This document shows positions 52,215 to 62,119 of a DNA stretch of 64,000 nucleotides, one piece after another. The DNA is from Bacteroidales bacterium (GTDB taxonomy: Bacteria > Bacteroidota > Bacteroidia > Bacteroidales > JAADJA01). Positions within the stretch are counted from its first letter, which is position 1; each line of letters begins with the position of its first letter. The position numbers and the translations under genes were made by a program. The notes beneath the pieces were generated by a model. It was not told the origin of the DNA. It worked only from the letters and a program-made list of their open reading frames with translations, and ran no database searches. The DNA lies in NCBI GenBank assembly GCA_020052415.1, contig JAGVPB010000008.1, positions 1 to 64,000 on the forward strand, given 5' to 3'.

Positions 52215-53021
52215 ATGAAAGACAAAGTAGTGATTATAACCGGCGCGTCTTCCGGAATAGGAAAAGCAATTGCTGAAAATTTAATAATGCTAAAAGCTAA
52301 AGTTGTGCTGGCCGCCAGAAATCTTGAAAAACTTGAGGAAATTAAACAAAATCACCGATCTGAAGGTAAAGATATACTCCTTATAAAAACTGATGTATCA
52401 ATAGAATCAGATTGCAGAGCATTGATTTTTCATACTGTGGAGAAATTTGGAAGGATTGATATTTTGATAAATAATGCAGGAATATCTATGAGGGCAACTA
52501 TTGAAGAAACGGAGCTTTCAGTCATTAAAAGGGTGATGGATATAAATTTCTGGGGAACTGTTTTTTGTACAAAATTTGCATTACCATACCTGCTTGAATC
52601 AAAGGGTTCTGTAGTAGGTGTGTCATCTATTGCAGGTTACAAAGGATTACCAGGACGAGCTGGCTATTCAGCTTCAAAATTTGCCATTCAGGGATTCCTG
52701 GAGGTACTCAGAATTGAAAATATGAGAAAAGGACTTCATGTTTTAATTGCCTGCCCGGGTTTCACTGCCTCAGGAATCAGAAATAGTGCTTTAGCAGCGG
52801 ATGGATCACAGCAGGGTGAATCACCACGGGATGAAAACAGAATGATGTCTGCGGATAAGGTTGCAGCCGTAATAATAAATGGTATTTTGAAAAGAAAACA
52901 CAGAATTATACTGACAACCCAGGGAAAACTTACCGTATTGCTGAATAAAATATTTCCCAGCCTTGTTGATAGATTGGTTTATAACCACATGGCAAAGGAA
53001 ACCAATTCACCGTTTAAATAA
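52215..53021 (+). CDS. Short-chain dehydrogenase/reductase
   Basis: The 268-residue classical SDR has the cofactor loop GASSGIGKA (10-18), NNAGIS (about 91), the catalytic Ser of VSSIAG, and YSASKFA (Tyr and Lys). The C-terminus has a hydrophobic segment (ILTTQGKLTVLLNKIFPSLV) like that of membrane-associated SDRs acting on lipid-like substrates. The substrate is unknown. Confidence 0.85.
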   Translation: MKDKVVIITGASSGIGKAIAENLIMLKAKVVLAARNLEKLEEIKQNHRSEGKDILLIKTDVSIESDCRALIFHTVEKFGRIDILINNAGISMRATIEETELSVIKRVMDINFWGTVFCTKFALPYLLESKGSVVGVSSIAGYKGLPGRAGYSASKFAIQGFLEVLRIENMRKGLHVLIACPGFTASGIRNSALAADGSQQGESPRDENRMMSADKVAAVIINGILKRKHRIILTTQGKLTVLLNKIFPSLVDRLVYNHMAKETNSPFK

Positions 53022-53093
53022 TATTAAAAAATGCTTTGCATTTCCAGGTTAGTGAAAACTATAGATCCTGCAATAACAATCATATTAAGTCGG

Positions 53094-54014
53094 TTAATTT
53101 TTTCTCAAATGCAATTCAGATCGTGGGTGAAACTGAAGGATGGAATTTCTGAGGTATTCACGGTCAAGGTGAGTATAAATTTCGGTGGTTGTTATGGATT
53201 CGTGCCCGAGCATTTCCTGAACTGCCCGTAAATCTGCACCACCCTCGATCAAATGGGTTGCAAATGAATGGCGGAATGTATGCGGGCTAATTGTTTTCTT
53301 CAGCCCTATTTTTTTTACAAGATCCTTGATAATCATGAATATCATAACCCTTGTAAGATGACTTCCCCTGTTATTAATAAATAATGTATCAGAACTATTT
53401 TTTTCAATAGTCAACTGGTTTCGAACATTTTCGAGATAAATATTTATACTTTTTATTGCTGTGTTACCAATTGGAACCAACCTTTCTTTATTCCCTTTTC
53501 CGGTTATTTTGATAAATCCATCCTGAAAAAATAAATTTGAAATCTTCAGGGTAATCAATTCAGTAACTCTTAAGCCACAACCGTACAAAGTTTCAAGTAT
53601 TGCCTTATTTCTATGACCATTTGAATTACTCAAATCAATTGCAGATATAAGGGTGTTAATTTCCACAGTGCTTAAAGTATCCGGCAGTTTTCGGCCTATT
53701 TTCGGGCTTTCCATTAATTCTGCCGGGCTCGATTTGATCACATCCTCCAAAACAAGATATTTAAAAAATGCCTTGATTCCCGAAATAATCCGCGCCTGTG
53801 ATGTGGCAGATATTCCAAATGAATTGATCCAATAAATAAATTCGTTCAGATGTTTTAATGTTACTTTTTCAGGAACCAGTTCTATTTGAAATACTTCGCA
53901 ATATTGAACAAACTTCAATATATCATGTAAATATGCTTCGATCGAATTTACGGATAATGATTTTTCAAGTTTTAAATAACTTTCAAATCCTTTAATATAA
54001 TTTTGCCAGATCAT
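53094..54014 (-). CDS. xerD: XerC/XerD-type tyrosine recombinase
   Basis: The 306-residue protein has the SAM-like N-terminal domain (FESYLKLEKSLSVNSIEAYL) and a catalytic domain with all active residues: Arg in GCGLRVTELITL, Lys in GKGNKERLVPI, HTFRHSFATHL, LGHESITTTEIYTH with the nucleophilic Tyr. It resolves chromosome dimers at dif. It stands in a core-gene context, not among mobile genes, and is of housekeeping length. Confidence 0.9.
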   Translation of the reverse strand: MIWQNYIKGFESYLKLEKSLSVNSIEAYLHDILKFVQYCEVFQIELVPEKVTLKHLNEFIYWINSFGISATSQARIISGIKAFFKYLVLEDVIKSSPAELMESPKIGRKLPDTLSTVEINTLISAIDLSNSNGHRNKAILETLYGCGLRVTELITLKISNLFFQDGFIKITGKGNKERLVPIGNTAIKSINIYLENVRNQLTIEKNSSDTLFINNRGSHLTRVMIFMIIKDLVKKIGLKKTISPHTFRHSFATHLIEGGADLRAVQEMLGHESITTTEIYTHLDREYLRNSILQFHPRSELHLRKN

Positions 54015-54083
54015 AACAGGATCAAAAATACTTTATAACCTGAAATACTTGTCAAAAAATTAGGTTTATTTTATTTTAAGATT

Positions 54084-54091
54084 TACTTTTG
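54084..54091 (+). promoter_or_regulatory. Possible -7 box of the rpmG operon
   Basis: TACTTTTG, matching TAnnTTTG, 29 bp before rpmG; -33 element weak. Confidence 0.45.
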
Positions 54092-54120
54092 CCCCCCGAA
54101 TTTAAAAGATATATAAAGAA

Positions 54121-54309
54121 ATGGCAAAAAAGAGTAAGGATGCAAGGGTTCAGGTAATTTTGGAGTGCACTGAGCATAAGAACAGCGGCATGCCCGGAAC
54201 ATCAAGGTACATAACTACAAAGAACAAAAAAAATACACCGGACAGGCTGGAATTGAAAAAGTTTAATCCGATTTTGAAAAAAATAACATTACATAAAGAA
54301 ATTAAATAA
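54121..54309 (+). CDS. rpmG: 50S ribosomal protein L33
   Basis: The 62-residue product matches L33: [39 protein letters not shown] and a basic tail. It lacks the zinc-binding cysteine pairs, so it is the zinc-free type, keeping a single Cys. The usual partner rpmB (L28) is not upstream; xerD on the other strand is there instead. A DUF4295 gene follows 8 bp later. Confidence 0.96.
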   Translation: MAKKSKDARVQVILECTEHKNSGMPGTSRYITTKNKKNTPDRLELKKFNPILKKITLHKEIK

Positions 54310-54317
54310 TATTAGAA

Positions 54318-54470
54318 ATGGCCAAGAAAGTTATTGCAACATTACAGACCGCTGGAAAGAACTATGCTAAAGTTATCCGGATGGTAAAATCACCTAAAAC
54401 CGGTGCTTATACTTTTAAAGAAAACATTCTTCACGTAGAACAGGTTAAAGAGTATTTAGCAAAAAAATAA
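54318..54470 (+). CDS. DUF4295 family small protein
   Basis: A 50-residue basic protein (MAKKVIATLQTAGKNYAKVI ... SPKTGAYTFKENILHVEQVK) that matches DUF4295, a family restricted to Bacteroidetes and found next to rpmG. I recall that a small protein of this kind was modelled as a new large-subunit protein (bL38) in the Flavobacterium johnsoniae ribosome structure, but cannot confirm it here. Its position between rpmG and ftsY supports a ribosomal role. Confidence 0.85.
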   Translation: MAKKVIATLQTAGKNYAKVIRMVKSPKTGAYTFKENILHVEQVKEYLAKK

Positions 54471-54545
54471 CGGCAATTTAAAAATTGCTTGACTGGCTTT
54501 TTCCTGGTTGGGAAGAAGCTTTTTTTTTATTTAAATAAATTTTTT

Positions 54546-55499
54546 ATGGGCTTGCTGAATTTCTTTTCAAAGGAAAAAAAGGAAAAACTCGATATAGGGC
54601 TTACTAAAACAAAAGAAAGTGTTTTTAGTAAGCTGACACGGGCAGTTGCTGGAAAATCAAGTGTTGACGATGAGGTGCTTGACAATCTTGAAGAAATTTT
54701 GGTGACTTCCGACGTTGGTGTTGATACTACGTTAAAAATAATAGGAAGAATTCAGGTTCGGGTTTCGCGCGATAAATATCTCGGGACAAATGAATTAAAT
54801 TCAATTTTGAAAGAAGAAATTGCTTCACTGCTGCAGGAAAACAACTCCGCCGATCAAACAGAATTTATTATACCCGAAGGGAAAAAACCTTATGTTATTT
54901 TAGTAGTAGGAGTGAATGGTGTAGGGAAGACGACTACAATAGGAAAGCTGGCATTTCAGTTTAAGCAGGCCGGAAAGACTGTATTATTAGGTGCTGCAGA
55001 TACCTTTAGGGCAGCGGCAGTTGATCAGTTGGTTATTTGGGCAAAAAGGGTTGATGTTCCTATAATCAATCAGGGCATGAACGCTGATCCGGCTTCCGTA
55101 GCGTTTGAAACTTTAAAATCGGCCATTACATCGGGAACGGATGTGGTAATTATTGACACCGCAGGAAGATTACATAATAAAATTAACCTGATGAATGAAC
55201 TGACTAAAATAAAAAGAGTAATGCAAAAACTGATGGCTGATGCACCTCATGAAATTCTATTAATTCTTGATGCTTCAACAGGACAAAATGCAATTGAACA
55301 GGCAAAACAATTTACCGCGGCAACAGAAGTTAATGCACTTGCTCTTACAAAACTTGACGGTACGGCAAAAGGTGGTGTAGTGATTGGTATTTCCGATCAG
55401 TTTAAACTACCCGTAAAGTATATTGGAATAGGAGAAAAGGTGGAAGACTTACAGGTATTTAACCGGACCGAATTTGTGGATAGCCTGTTTAAGTCATAA
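54546..55499 (+). CDS. ftsY: Signal recognition particle receptor FtsY
   Basis: FtsY docks the SRP-ribosome complex at the inner membrane. The start at 54546 (MGLLNFFSKEKKEKLDIGL) gives 317 residues; upstream in-frame methionines add a poor N-terminus. The amphipathic start replaces the long acidic domain of E. coli FtsY. The NG domain has GVNGVGKTTTIGKLA, DTFRAAAVDQL, DTAGRLHNK and TKLDGTAKGG. Confidence 0.96.
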   Translation: MGLLNFFSKEKKEKLDIGLTKTKESVFSKLTRAVAGKSSVDDEVLDNLEEILVTSDVGVDTTLKIIGRIQVRVSRDKYLGTNELNSILKEEIASLLQENNSADQTEFIIPEGKKPYVILVVGVNGVGKTTTIGKLAFQFKQAGKTVLLGAADTFRAAAVDQLVIWAKRVDVPIINQGMNADPASVAFETLKSAITSGTDVVIIDTAGRLHNKINLMNELTKIKRVMQKLMADAPHEILLILDASTGQNAIEQAKQFTAATEVNALALTKLDGTAKGGVVIGISDQFKLPVKYIGIGEKVEDLQVFNRTEFVDSLFKS

Positions 55500-55531
55500 T
55501 TCAATGTAAACAAATCTGAAACTTTCAAAAA

Positions 55532-56839
55532 TTGAGAACTAAGCCAGGAAGGCGAAAAATAAATATCATCTCATTGGGATGTTCTAAAAACCTTGTAGAT
55601 TCTGAGGTTCTCATGGCACAACTAAGAGCTAATGATTTCGATGTGGTTCATGAGGGAAATAAAGCTTCCGAAATAGTTGTCATAAACACCTGCGGCTTTA
55701 TTAAGGATGCCAAGCAGGAATCTGTTGATACCATTCTGCAATATGTAAACGCCAAGGAAAAGGGTCAAGTGGATAAATTATATGTAATGGGATGTCTTTC
55801 AGAAAGATACCGAAGTGACTTAATTAATCAAATCCCAAATGTTGATCAATATTTCGGTGTTAATAACCTTCAGGAAATTATAAAGGAAATTGGCGGGCAA
55901 TACAAAAACGAACTCCTCGGAGAAAGAATGTTAACTACACCTTCACATTATGCATATCTGAAAATTTCAGAGGGATGTAATCGAAAGTGTACTTTTTGTG
56001 CGATACCATCAATCAGAGGGAAACATTTATCAAAGCCTGTTGAAGAAATCCTGGCTGAAGCAATAGGATTGGTGGCGAAAGGCGTAAAAGAAATAATGCT
56101 TATTGCCCAGGATTTGACCTATTATGGAATTGATATTTATCGAAAAAAACAGTTGCCTTATCTTCTTGGTGAATTGTCAAAAATTGAGAACCTTCGGTGG
56201 ATCAGACTGCATTATGCGTACCCTGCAGGTTTCCCGGAAGAGATATTGCCAATAATAAAGGAAAATGGAAAAATCTGTAATTATCTGGATATCCCTATTC
56301 AGCATATTAATAACAGAATATTATCCCTGATGCAGCGAGGCCATTCAAGAAATGATACCATTCAGTTGCTTGAAAGAATCAAGAGAGAAGTCCCGGGTAT
56401 AACTTTAAGATCTACTGTTATTGTTGGATTTCCGGGCGAAACCAGACAGGAATTTGATGAATTAATTGATTTTATTAAGGAGTTTAAATTTGACAGGCTT
56501 GGTGGTTTCCCTTATTCTCCGGAAGAAGGTACCACAGCATATCGCCTTAAGGATAATATTCCGGCTAAAGTCAAAATAGAGAGGATGGAACACTTAATGG
56601 AAATCCAGCAGTCAATTTCACTTGAATTGAATAATGCCAGAGTAGGCAAAACATTTCAAACAATTATTGACAGAAAAGAAAGTGAATTTTATATCGGTCG
56701 TACTGAATCGGATTCTCCGGAAGTAGATAATGAAGTAATTATTGCCCAACCGAATAGTGAATTACGGATCGGTAATTTTTATCCAGTTAAAATAATAAAA
56801 GCAGAGCATTTCGATTTGTTTGGCGAAATTGCCACGTAA
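55532..56839 (+). CDS. rimO: Ribosomal protein S12 methylthiotransferase RimO
   Basis: A radical-SAM enzyme that adds a methylthio group to an Asp of ribosomal protein S12. The TTG start gives 435 residues. The N-terminal domain has ISLGCSKNLVDSEVL with the first auxiliary-cluster Cys, the radical-SAM motif is SEGCNRKCTFCAIPSIRGKH, and a TRAM domain ends the protein. It follows ftsY by 32 bp and is probably co-transcribed. Confidence 0.95.
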   Translation: MRTKPGRRKINIISLGCSKNLVDSEVLMAQLRANDFDVVHEGNKASEIVVINTCGFIKDAKQESVDTILQYVNAKEKGQVDKLYVMGCLSERYRSDLINQIPNVDQYFGVNNLQEIIKEIGGQYKNELLGERMLTTPSHYAYLKISEGCNRKCTFCAIPSIRGKHLSKPVEEILAEAIGLVAKGVKEIMLIAQDLTYYGIDIYRKKQLPYLLGELSKIENLRWIRLHYAYPAGFPEEILPIIKENGKICNYLDIPIQHINNRILSLMQRGHSRNDTIQLLERIKREVPGITLRSTVIVGFPGETRQEFDELIDFIKEFKFDRLGGFPYSPEEGTTAYRLKDNIPAKVKIERMEHLMEIQQSISLELNNARVGKTFQTIIDRKESEFYIGRTESDSPEVDNEVIIAQPNSELRIGNFYPVKIIKAEHFDLFGEIAT

Positions 56840-57319
56840 TAAATTTTAAACTAAATTATTCTACAATTATCCGATGTCGGAAGATTCTACGATAATGGAT
56901 AATTTTATTCCATATTCAGAAGTCATTGTTTTTTATTAACACATTGATATTGAAAGTAATATGACTTATTTTCAACACGCAGTGATTAGATGGTTAAAAA
57001 TTCAATTTTGTTAATTTTTTAGGAATGAACATGTTATAGCTTTTGGCACATTCATTGAATATATGATTGCAGTTCTTTGATTCAAAAAATAACAGCATCA
57101 ATTGGTTAATGTAATCTGATAATTTTTCATGGTGGTTAATTTTTATTTGTAAAATTTGGTTTTGGTTGGTTAATTAGGCCGGAAAACTTGCATAATACGT
57201 AGTTTTCCGGTCTTTTTTTTTATGGAAATTTTCAGGTTAGGTTTATTTTTGTAATTTTGGTTTTCTTCTAACGTTTAGGTGATTGTAAATGTTCCGGATT
57301 TATTAACCGGATTTTCAAT
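56840..57319. other. Gene-free stretch ending in a strong terminator
   Basis: About 480 bp without a credible gene. The sequence is AT-rich with a G/T-rich GGTTGGTTAAT section (57120-57178) just before the terminator at 57179-57220. It is either a long 3' UTR of rimO or holds a small RNA; no clear promoter box is seen. None of the RNase P, SRP or tmRNA signatures are present. Confidence 0.4.
57179..57220 (+). terminator. Intrinsic terminator
   Basis: CCGGAAAACT (57179-57188) pairs perfectly with AGTTTTCCGG (57201-57210); a TCTTTTTTTT run follows. It lies about 340 nt downstream of the rimO stop. Confidence 0.9.
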
Positions 57320-57343
57320 TTGTTTTCAGGTTTAACCAGGTTG

Positions 57344-58840
57344 ATGAAGGTATTTTCCTCAATATGTTTGTTGCTCTTTTCTCATTTCGTTCTTGTCGGA
57401 CAGGAAATGCTCGGTATAGTCAGTAGCAATTTCAGCGGTATTTATGGGATCAGTCTTAATCCATCAAGTATGGTTGGTTCAAGATTGTACATGGATTATA
57501 ATTTACTGTCTTTAAATTCCTCGTTTGTCAATAATTATATTTACATCGAGAGGAGTGATTATGCAGATTGGTTATTTAATGGAGTTACACCTGTTTATTA
57601 TACAAGTGAAAATGAAGAAAGAAATTTCAACGTTTCAAGAAACAGCAAAGATAAATACGGATTTTATACTACAAGGGTAATGGGCCCGGGTGCTATGATT
57701 GTTGATGGCGATCATGCCTATGGAATCACAACATCCTACAGGACAAACTTTTCTTTTCACAATTTACCTCAGGATATATCCAACTTTTTATATGAGGCCA
57801 TTGATTACGATGTACAACATAGACTGAATTACAGTCATGATGAAAAAATACAAATTGGAGCACTTTCATGGTTTGAGATTAACCTGAGCTATGCATATAA
57901 TTTTCACAGGTATAAGTGGGACTCATGGACCGCAGGTATTACAATAAAACCTTTACTGGGGTATTTCGGTACATACACAAATTTGTATAATGTAAGTTAT
58001 TTGGTTCACAATGATACAGTTGCCTCAGTTTATTCTGCATCATTTGACTATGCTTATTCACTGCCCATTGGCTACTCCGACAATAACTTTCCTCATGAAC
58101 CTTTCATTCGTGGTTTTGGATTTGGAGCAGATATTGGAATCACTTACGCAAAAACGACCAAAGGACATACTTCCAAAATATATTCAAGGTTATGCGAACA
58201 ACGGTATGAAAAATACAATTACAAAATCGCAGTTTCATTATTAGATTTTGGATATATCAGGTTTTCAAAAAATGCCCAGTTAAATTCTTATTCAGAAGCA
58301 TCAACTGAATGGTATAAACCATATGATACCTTACCTACCGGATCAGTAGATGAATTAAATGCCAAGATTGAGTCCTATTTTAAGGATAGCGCTAAGGATT
58401 TTGAATCAAAGCAAAGCTTTAACATGAATCCCCCGCCTTGTGCAAGTCTTCAGATTGATTATCCGATAAAGGACTATTTCTTTATAAACATGACAATGAT
58501 CTGGGGATTTAATATCGGAAAATCATATATTAAAAGACCCTCGCTTCTGTCGGTAGCTCCACGTTTTGAAACTGCAAGGATTGAAGTATGTATGCCTGTA
58601 TCAATTTATGAGTGGAATTTTACTTACCCGCAAATTGGATTGGCAATAAGATATGGCAACTTCTTTTTTGGAACAGATAAACTCAGTACTTTTATAGGCA
58701 TTAATGATTTTGCCGCATTCGATTTTTATTTGGGACTTAGATTAAATATTTCAAATACGTTCAGAATGAATTATATTAAGGAAATTTGCGGAAGAGATAG
58801 ATTAAGAAATATTGAAATGTTTGATTTCCGGAATTTTTAG
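57344..58840 (+). CDS. DUF5723-type outer-membrane protein
   Basis: The ATG at 57344 gives 498 residues and a normal signal peptide (MKVFSSICLLLFSHFVLVGQ); a TTG at 57320 would extend it poorly. The start of the mature part, GIVSSNFSGIYGISLNPSSM, matches the Bacteroidetes DUF5723 proteins, which are predicted barrels. The rest is strand-rich with frequent Tyr/Phe. The function is unknown. Confidence 0.75.
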   Translation: MKVFSSICLLLFSHFVLVGQEMLGIVSSNFSGIYGISLNPSSMVGSRLYMDYNLLSLNSSFVNNYIYIERSDYADWLFNGVTPVYYTSENEERNFNVSRNSKDKYGFYTTRVMGPGAMIVDGDHAYGITTSYRTNFSFHNLPQDISNFLYEAIDYDVQHRLNYSHDEKIQIGALSWFEINLSYAYNFHRYKWDSWTAGITIKPLLGYFGTYTNLYNVSYLVHNDTVASVYSASFDYAYSLPIGYSDNNFPHEPFIRGFGFGADIGITYAKTTKGHTSKIYSRLCEQRYEKYNYKIAVSLLDFGYIRFSKNAQLNSYSEASTEWYKPYDTLPTGSVDELNAKIESYFKDSAKDFESKQSFNMNPPPCASLQIDYPIKDYFFINMTMIWGFNIGKSYIKRPSLLSVAPRFETARIEVCMPVSIYEWNFTYPQIGLAIRYGNFFFGTDKLSTFIGINDFAAFDFYLGLRLNISNTFRMNYIKEICGRDRLRNIEMFDFRNF

Positions 58841-58918
58841 TTTACTAAAGTGAAAATCATCTGAAGAGATGATTCCCATTCATATTATTAAAATATTTAT
58901 TGATTAAAATTAATTATA

Positions 58919-59704
58919 ATGCAGAAAAAATTACTTACTATTTCGCTTTTGACCATTATAGTGGTCTTATGTTCCTGCAGCAGTTCCGTAGATTATAAAA
59001 ATCTGGAAGATAACGAAGGTGTAATGTTCAGCAATAATTCCATTTATACTGGTAAAAGCATTGATCATTATGCTGACGGTAGTATAAAAACCAGGATGCA
59101 CTTCGAAGATGGAAAATTACACGGTAATTATTGTTCATACTTTAATAATGGTAAAACCGAATCAGAGGGGAAATATAATTCAGGAGAAAGGGAAGGGGTG
59201 TGGATAAGGTATTACGAAACGGGTGAAAAATATCTTGAAGGATCATTTAAAAACAGCAAAAAAGACGGCTTATGGATTTACTGGTATGAAAACGGTCAAA
59301 CTGAATACAAAGGTTTATGGACCGACGATGTTCAGGAAGGGCTTTGGCTGAGCTGGTATAAAGATGGAAAACTTCACTCGGAAATTGAATGGCTGAACGG
59401 GATTCAGCATGGAAAGGAAGTAAAATATTATCCTGATGGTAATAAACGGAGTGAAGGAAATTTTGATCAGGGAAAACAAACCGGATCGTGGAAATGGTAC
59501 TATGAATCAGGTAAAATTGAATCAGAAGAGAACTGGAAAAATGGTCAGCCTCATGGGATTGTTGCCAATTACTATGAATCCGGAACTAAAAAGAAAGAGA
59601 CTCATTGGATCAACGGAAAAAAACATGGAATGATGAAGGAATGGGATGAATCTGGTGCCCTGATCCTTGAGCAATTAGCAGATTCCCTCGTCGTATCAAA
59701 ATAA
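58919..59704 (+). CDS. YwqK/MORN-repeat lipoprotein
   Basis: A 261-residue protein with a lipoprotein signal (lipobox VLCSC, Cys about 19). About nine repeats of 22-23 residues follow with the pattern G.W..YY..G....E..YK.GK..G (for example KDGLWIYWYENGQTEYKGLW), which is the YwqK/MORN-2 repeat. Such proteins are often annotated as antitoxins, on weak grounds; binding or scaffolding at the membrane is as likely. A paralogue lies at 62120-62833 on the other strand. Confidence 0.8.
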   Translation: MQKKLLTISLLTIIVVLCSCSSSVDYKNLEDNEGVMFSNNSIYTGKSIDHYADGSIKTRMHFEDGKLHGNYCSYFNNGKTESEGKYNSGEREGVWIRYYETGEKYLEGSFKNSKKDGLWIYWYENGQTEYKGLWTDDVQEGLWLSWYKDGKLHSEIEWLNGIQHGKEVKYYPDGNKRSEGNFDQGKQTGSWKWYYESGKIESEENWKNGQPHGIVANYYESGTKKKETHWINGKKHGMMKEWDESGALILEQLADSLVVSK

Positions 59705-59790
59705 CAGTATTTCTTAATTACCCGATTGCCTCCGAATTCATATATTCCAGAGGATCGGGATATTTATTATAGACCTATATTGGCAAAAAA

Positions 59791-62064
59791 TTACTGAGTA
59801 ACTTTAATTAGAACAACCCCGTGTGAAGGAATGCCGGTTTCAAAAGTACCGGTGAATGTTCCGAGGTCTTTTTGTCGCCAAAGATCACGTATTTTTAGAG
59901 TTTCAGGAAGTCCTGCTGTTTTAAGGCTTAAAGGATAATTGATCGTTGAATCGGCAAGGTTAAAAATACCGACCGCTTGTCCTCCATCAGCAAGTTGTTT
60001 TAGCCATACCTGCAAATCACCTTCAACAATCACTTGATCAGCCTGGCTGCCCAGTGGATCCTGGTCAATAGCTAAAACTTCATCATTTGTAAGAAGGTTT
60101 ATTGTAAATGGATCCAATCGTTGAAGATCGCAACCAATTAGTAGTGGCGATGACAACAAACACCATAAGCTGATATGGGTATATTGTTCATCCGGTGTAA
60201 GCCTGGTAGGATGGAGGTTCGGACCCCATCCGACCCACCCGGTTACAAGCATATCCGGATCGTTCCAATGTCCTGGCCCGGCAAAGGAACCAATTTCAGT
60301 TTGGTTAAACCCTATTTCACTCAAACTTTCCCATGTATCGGTGATATCTCCTGTGGTTCGCCACAGATTACCACCCACCTCGGCTCCCCACTCCCACACT
60401 CTGCTCATCCCGTACTGACAAAGACTGTAAACAATGTCACGGTCAACACCGGCAAGGGCATCCCGCATGATGAAATATGGTTTCTTCCTCTCGGAAAGGC
60501 TTGTATCTTTTGCAATTCCATCATAGGAGCACCAATCGTATTTGAGATAGTCAACTCCCCATTTCGCAAATGATTTTGCATCATTCACTTCATATTGATA
60601 GCTTGCAGTGTATCCTCCGCAGGTAAGTGGCCCCGGTGAACTATAAATTCCGAATTTGAGTCCCATGGCATGAAGGCTGTCACCAAGCCTTTTCATATCA
60701 GGAAACTTTTCGTTTGTGAGGATATTTCCTTTTCCGTCTCGTTTCGGATCCTTGTCCTTTGGTATTTCCCATCCATCATCAATATTGATGTAAGTCCATC
60801 CATGATTAATCAAACCTTTATCAATATATGCCCTGGCGCTCATCATTACTTTTTCTTCATCTACTGCAAGTCCCCAACAATTCCAGCTATTCCAACCCAT
60901 CGGCGGGGTAAGAGCAAGTTGATCACCGATAATTATGAGCAAGCTTTTACTATCGGTGCCCTGATTATTCGTGGCTGTTAAATTTACCTTATATTCACCC
61001 TTCTTTATGACTTTTCCTGTAATAATTCCTGTACTTTGATCCAGAGTAAGCCCCTGCGGCAGATTTTCAGCTTTATATGTCAACGGTCTTTCACCGGTTG
61101 CCGGAATCGTGAACAGGAATGGATTGCCTGGCCGGGCTCCGGTAATCCGTGCTCCATTAATCCGCGGCCCAGCAGGTTCTGAAGGGGTCAGGATGTACGG
61201 AGTTTCCTCTTTGTATTCGTATATTTCATTTGTTCCTTTGAATGAATAATTATATTTAATTAATGCTGACTGGTCAATTTGCGGAAACTCAAGTTTGAAT
61301 TCCTGAGATGCAAGAGGCAAAAGTGTTACATCATTTTCCAGTTTATAAATTTCCTCTCCCGTAACTTTATTTACCGCTCTTATTTTCAGTCTGCCTTCCA
61401 GATTAAGGATTTTAGATATGTTGTTAACGCTAAAGGATTTGCTTATTTTGCCATTGCTAAATATGAAAGGATTTGACCCGTTATTAAATGCTATATATTC
61501 TTTAATATTTACCATACTCAGCATTTGATTGCCGGTATAAAGTCCACCCTGTCCACCCTGATCAAAAACCCGGACTGCGATCACATTTTCTTCATCCCAT
61601 AGAATTCTCGGATCACTCACCGAAATAGCATACCTGCGTTCATAATCCCAAAGATTGATTGGCGCTTTTAAAAAAGAAGAATCAAGGATGGCGTTCTCTA
61701 CCACAGTTTTACCATTTATTCCTAATATCTTACCATTCAGGAAGGTTTGATCAAAGTTATTGATCTTGCCCAAAAACAACCTGAGGCTATCCTGCAGAAA
61801 AGCTTCTTTATATAGTTTTGAAGGGATTGTGACTTTGAGCCTGAACCATGCAAAACCATCATAAGGATCGTAACCTTGTTCTTCCCAGATTTTATCAACT
61901 TCAATGAGTTTCCACTCAGTATCGTTAAAAACAGGATTGGAGTATTCAGGATTATCACCGGTAATAAATTTCCAGCCTGAATTCAGAGGTATAACAATTT
62001 CATTTATCTTACGCTGACAACTTACCAGTAGCAGCACAACCAGGATGATGGAATATTTTTTCAT
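59791..62064 (-). CDS. GH27 alpha-galactosidase-type lipoprotein
   Basis: A 757-residue protein with a lipoprotein signal (VLLLVSCQRK). Residues 25-270 contain a jellyroll sugar-binding region (GWKFITGDNPEYSNPVFND) and about 290-380 an Ig-like putative-glycan domain (TYKAENLPQGLTLDQSTGII). The catalytic domain begins LTPPMGWNSWNCWG; the nucleophile Asp is in DYLKYDWCSYD and the acid/base Asp in GHWNDPDML. GH27 enzymes release terminal alpha-galactose or N-acetylgalactosamine. Surface or periplasmic action is expected; the substrate is unknown. Confidence 0.88.
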   Translation of the reverse strand: MKKYSIILVVLLLVSCQRKINEIVIPLNSGWKFITGDNPEYSNPVFNDTEWKLIEVDKIWEEQGYDPYDGFAWFRLKVTIPSKLYKEAFLQDSLRLFLGKINNFDQTFLNGKILGINGKTVVENAILDSSFLKAPINLWDYERRYAISVSDPRILWDEENVIAVRVFDQGGQGGLYTGNQMLSMVNIKEYIAFNNGSNPFIFSNGKISKSFSVNNISKILNLEGRLKIRAVNKVTGEEIYKLENDVTLLPLASQEFKLEFPQIDQSALIKYNYSFKGTNEIYEYKEETPYILTPSEPAGPRINGARITGARPGNPFLFTIPATGERPLTYKAENLPQGLTLDQSTGIITGKVIKKGEYKVNLTATNNQGTDSKSLLIIIGDQLALTPPMGWNSWNCWGLAVDEEKVMMSARAYIDKGLINHGWTYINIDDGWEIPKDKDPKRDGKGNILTNEKFPDMKRLGDSLHAMGLKFGIYSSPGPLTCGGYTASYQYEVNDAKSFAKWGVDYLKYDWCSYDGIAKDTSLSERKKPYFIMRDALAGVDRDIVYSLCQYGMSRVWEWGAEVGGNLWRTTGDITDTWESLSEIGFNQTEIGSFAGPGHWNDPDMLVTGWVGWGPNLHPTRLTPDEQYTHISLWCLLSSPLLIGCDLQRLDPFTINLLTNDEVLAIDQDPLGSQADQVIVEGDLQVWLKQLADGGQAVGIFNLADSTINYPLSLKTAGLPETLKIRDLWRQKDLGTFTGTFETGIPSHGVVLIKVTQ

Positions 62065-62119
62065 GAGGTATTGAATTTAAATCGTTATTCTGTTTATTTT
62101 TTGGCAATTTTTATGAATG

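Noticed and set aside
53094-54014. XerC/D-type recombinase as the integrase of a mobile element
   Set aside because: It has housekeeping length and motifs and lies between core genes, with no att-like repeats or cargo around it.
58919-59704. Firm antitoxin label for the YwqK-repeat proteins
   Set aside because: No toxin gene is adjacent, and the repeat alone does not show antitoxin function.
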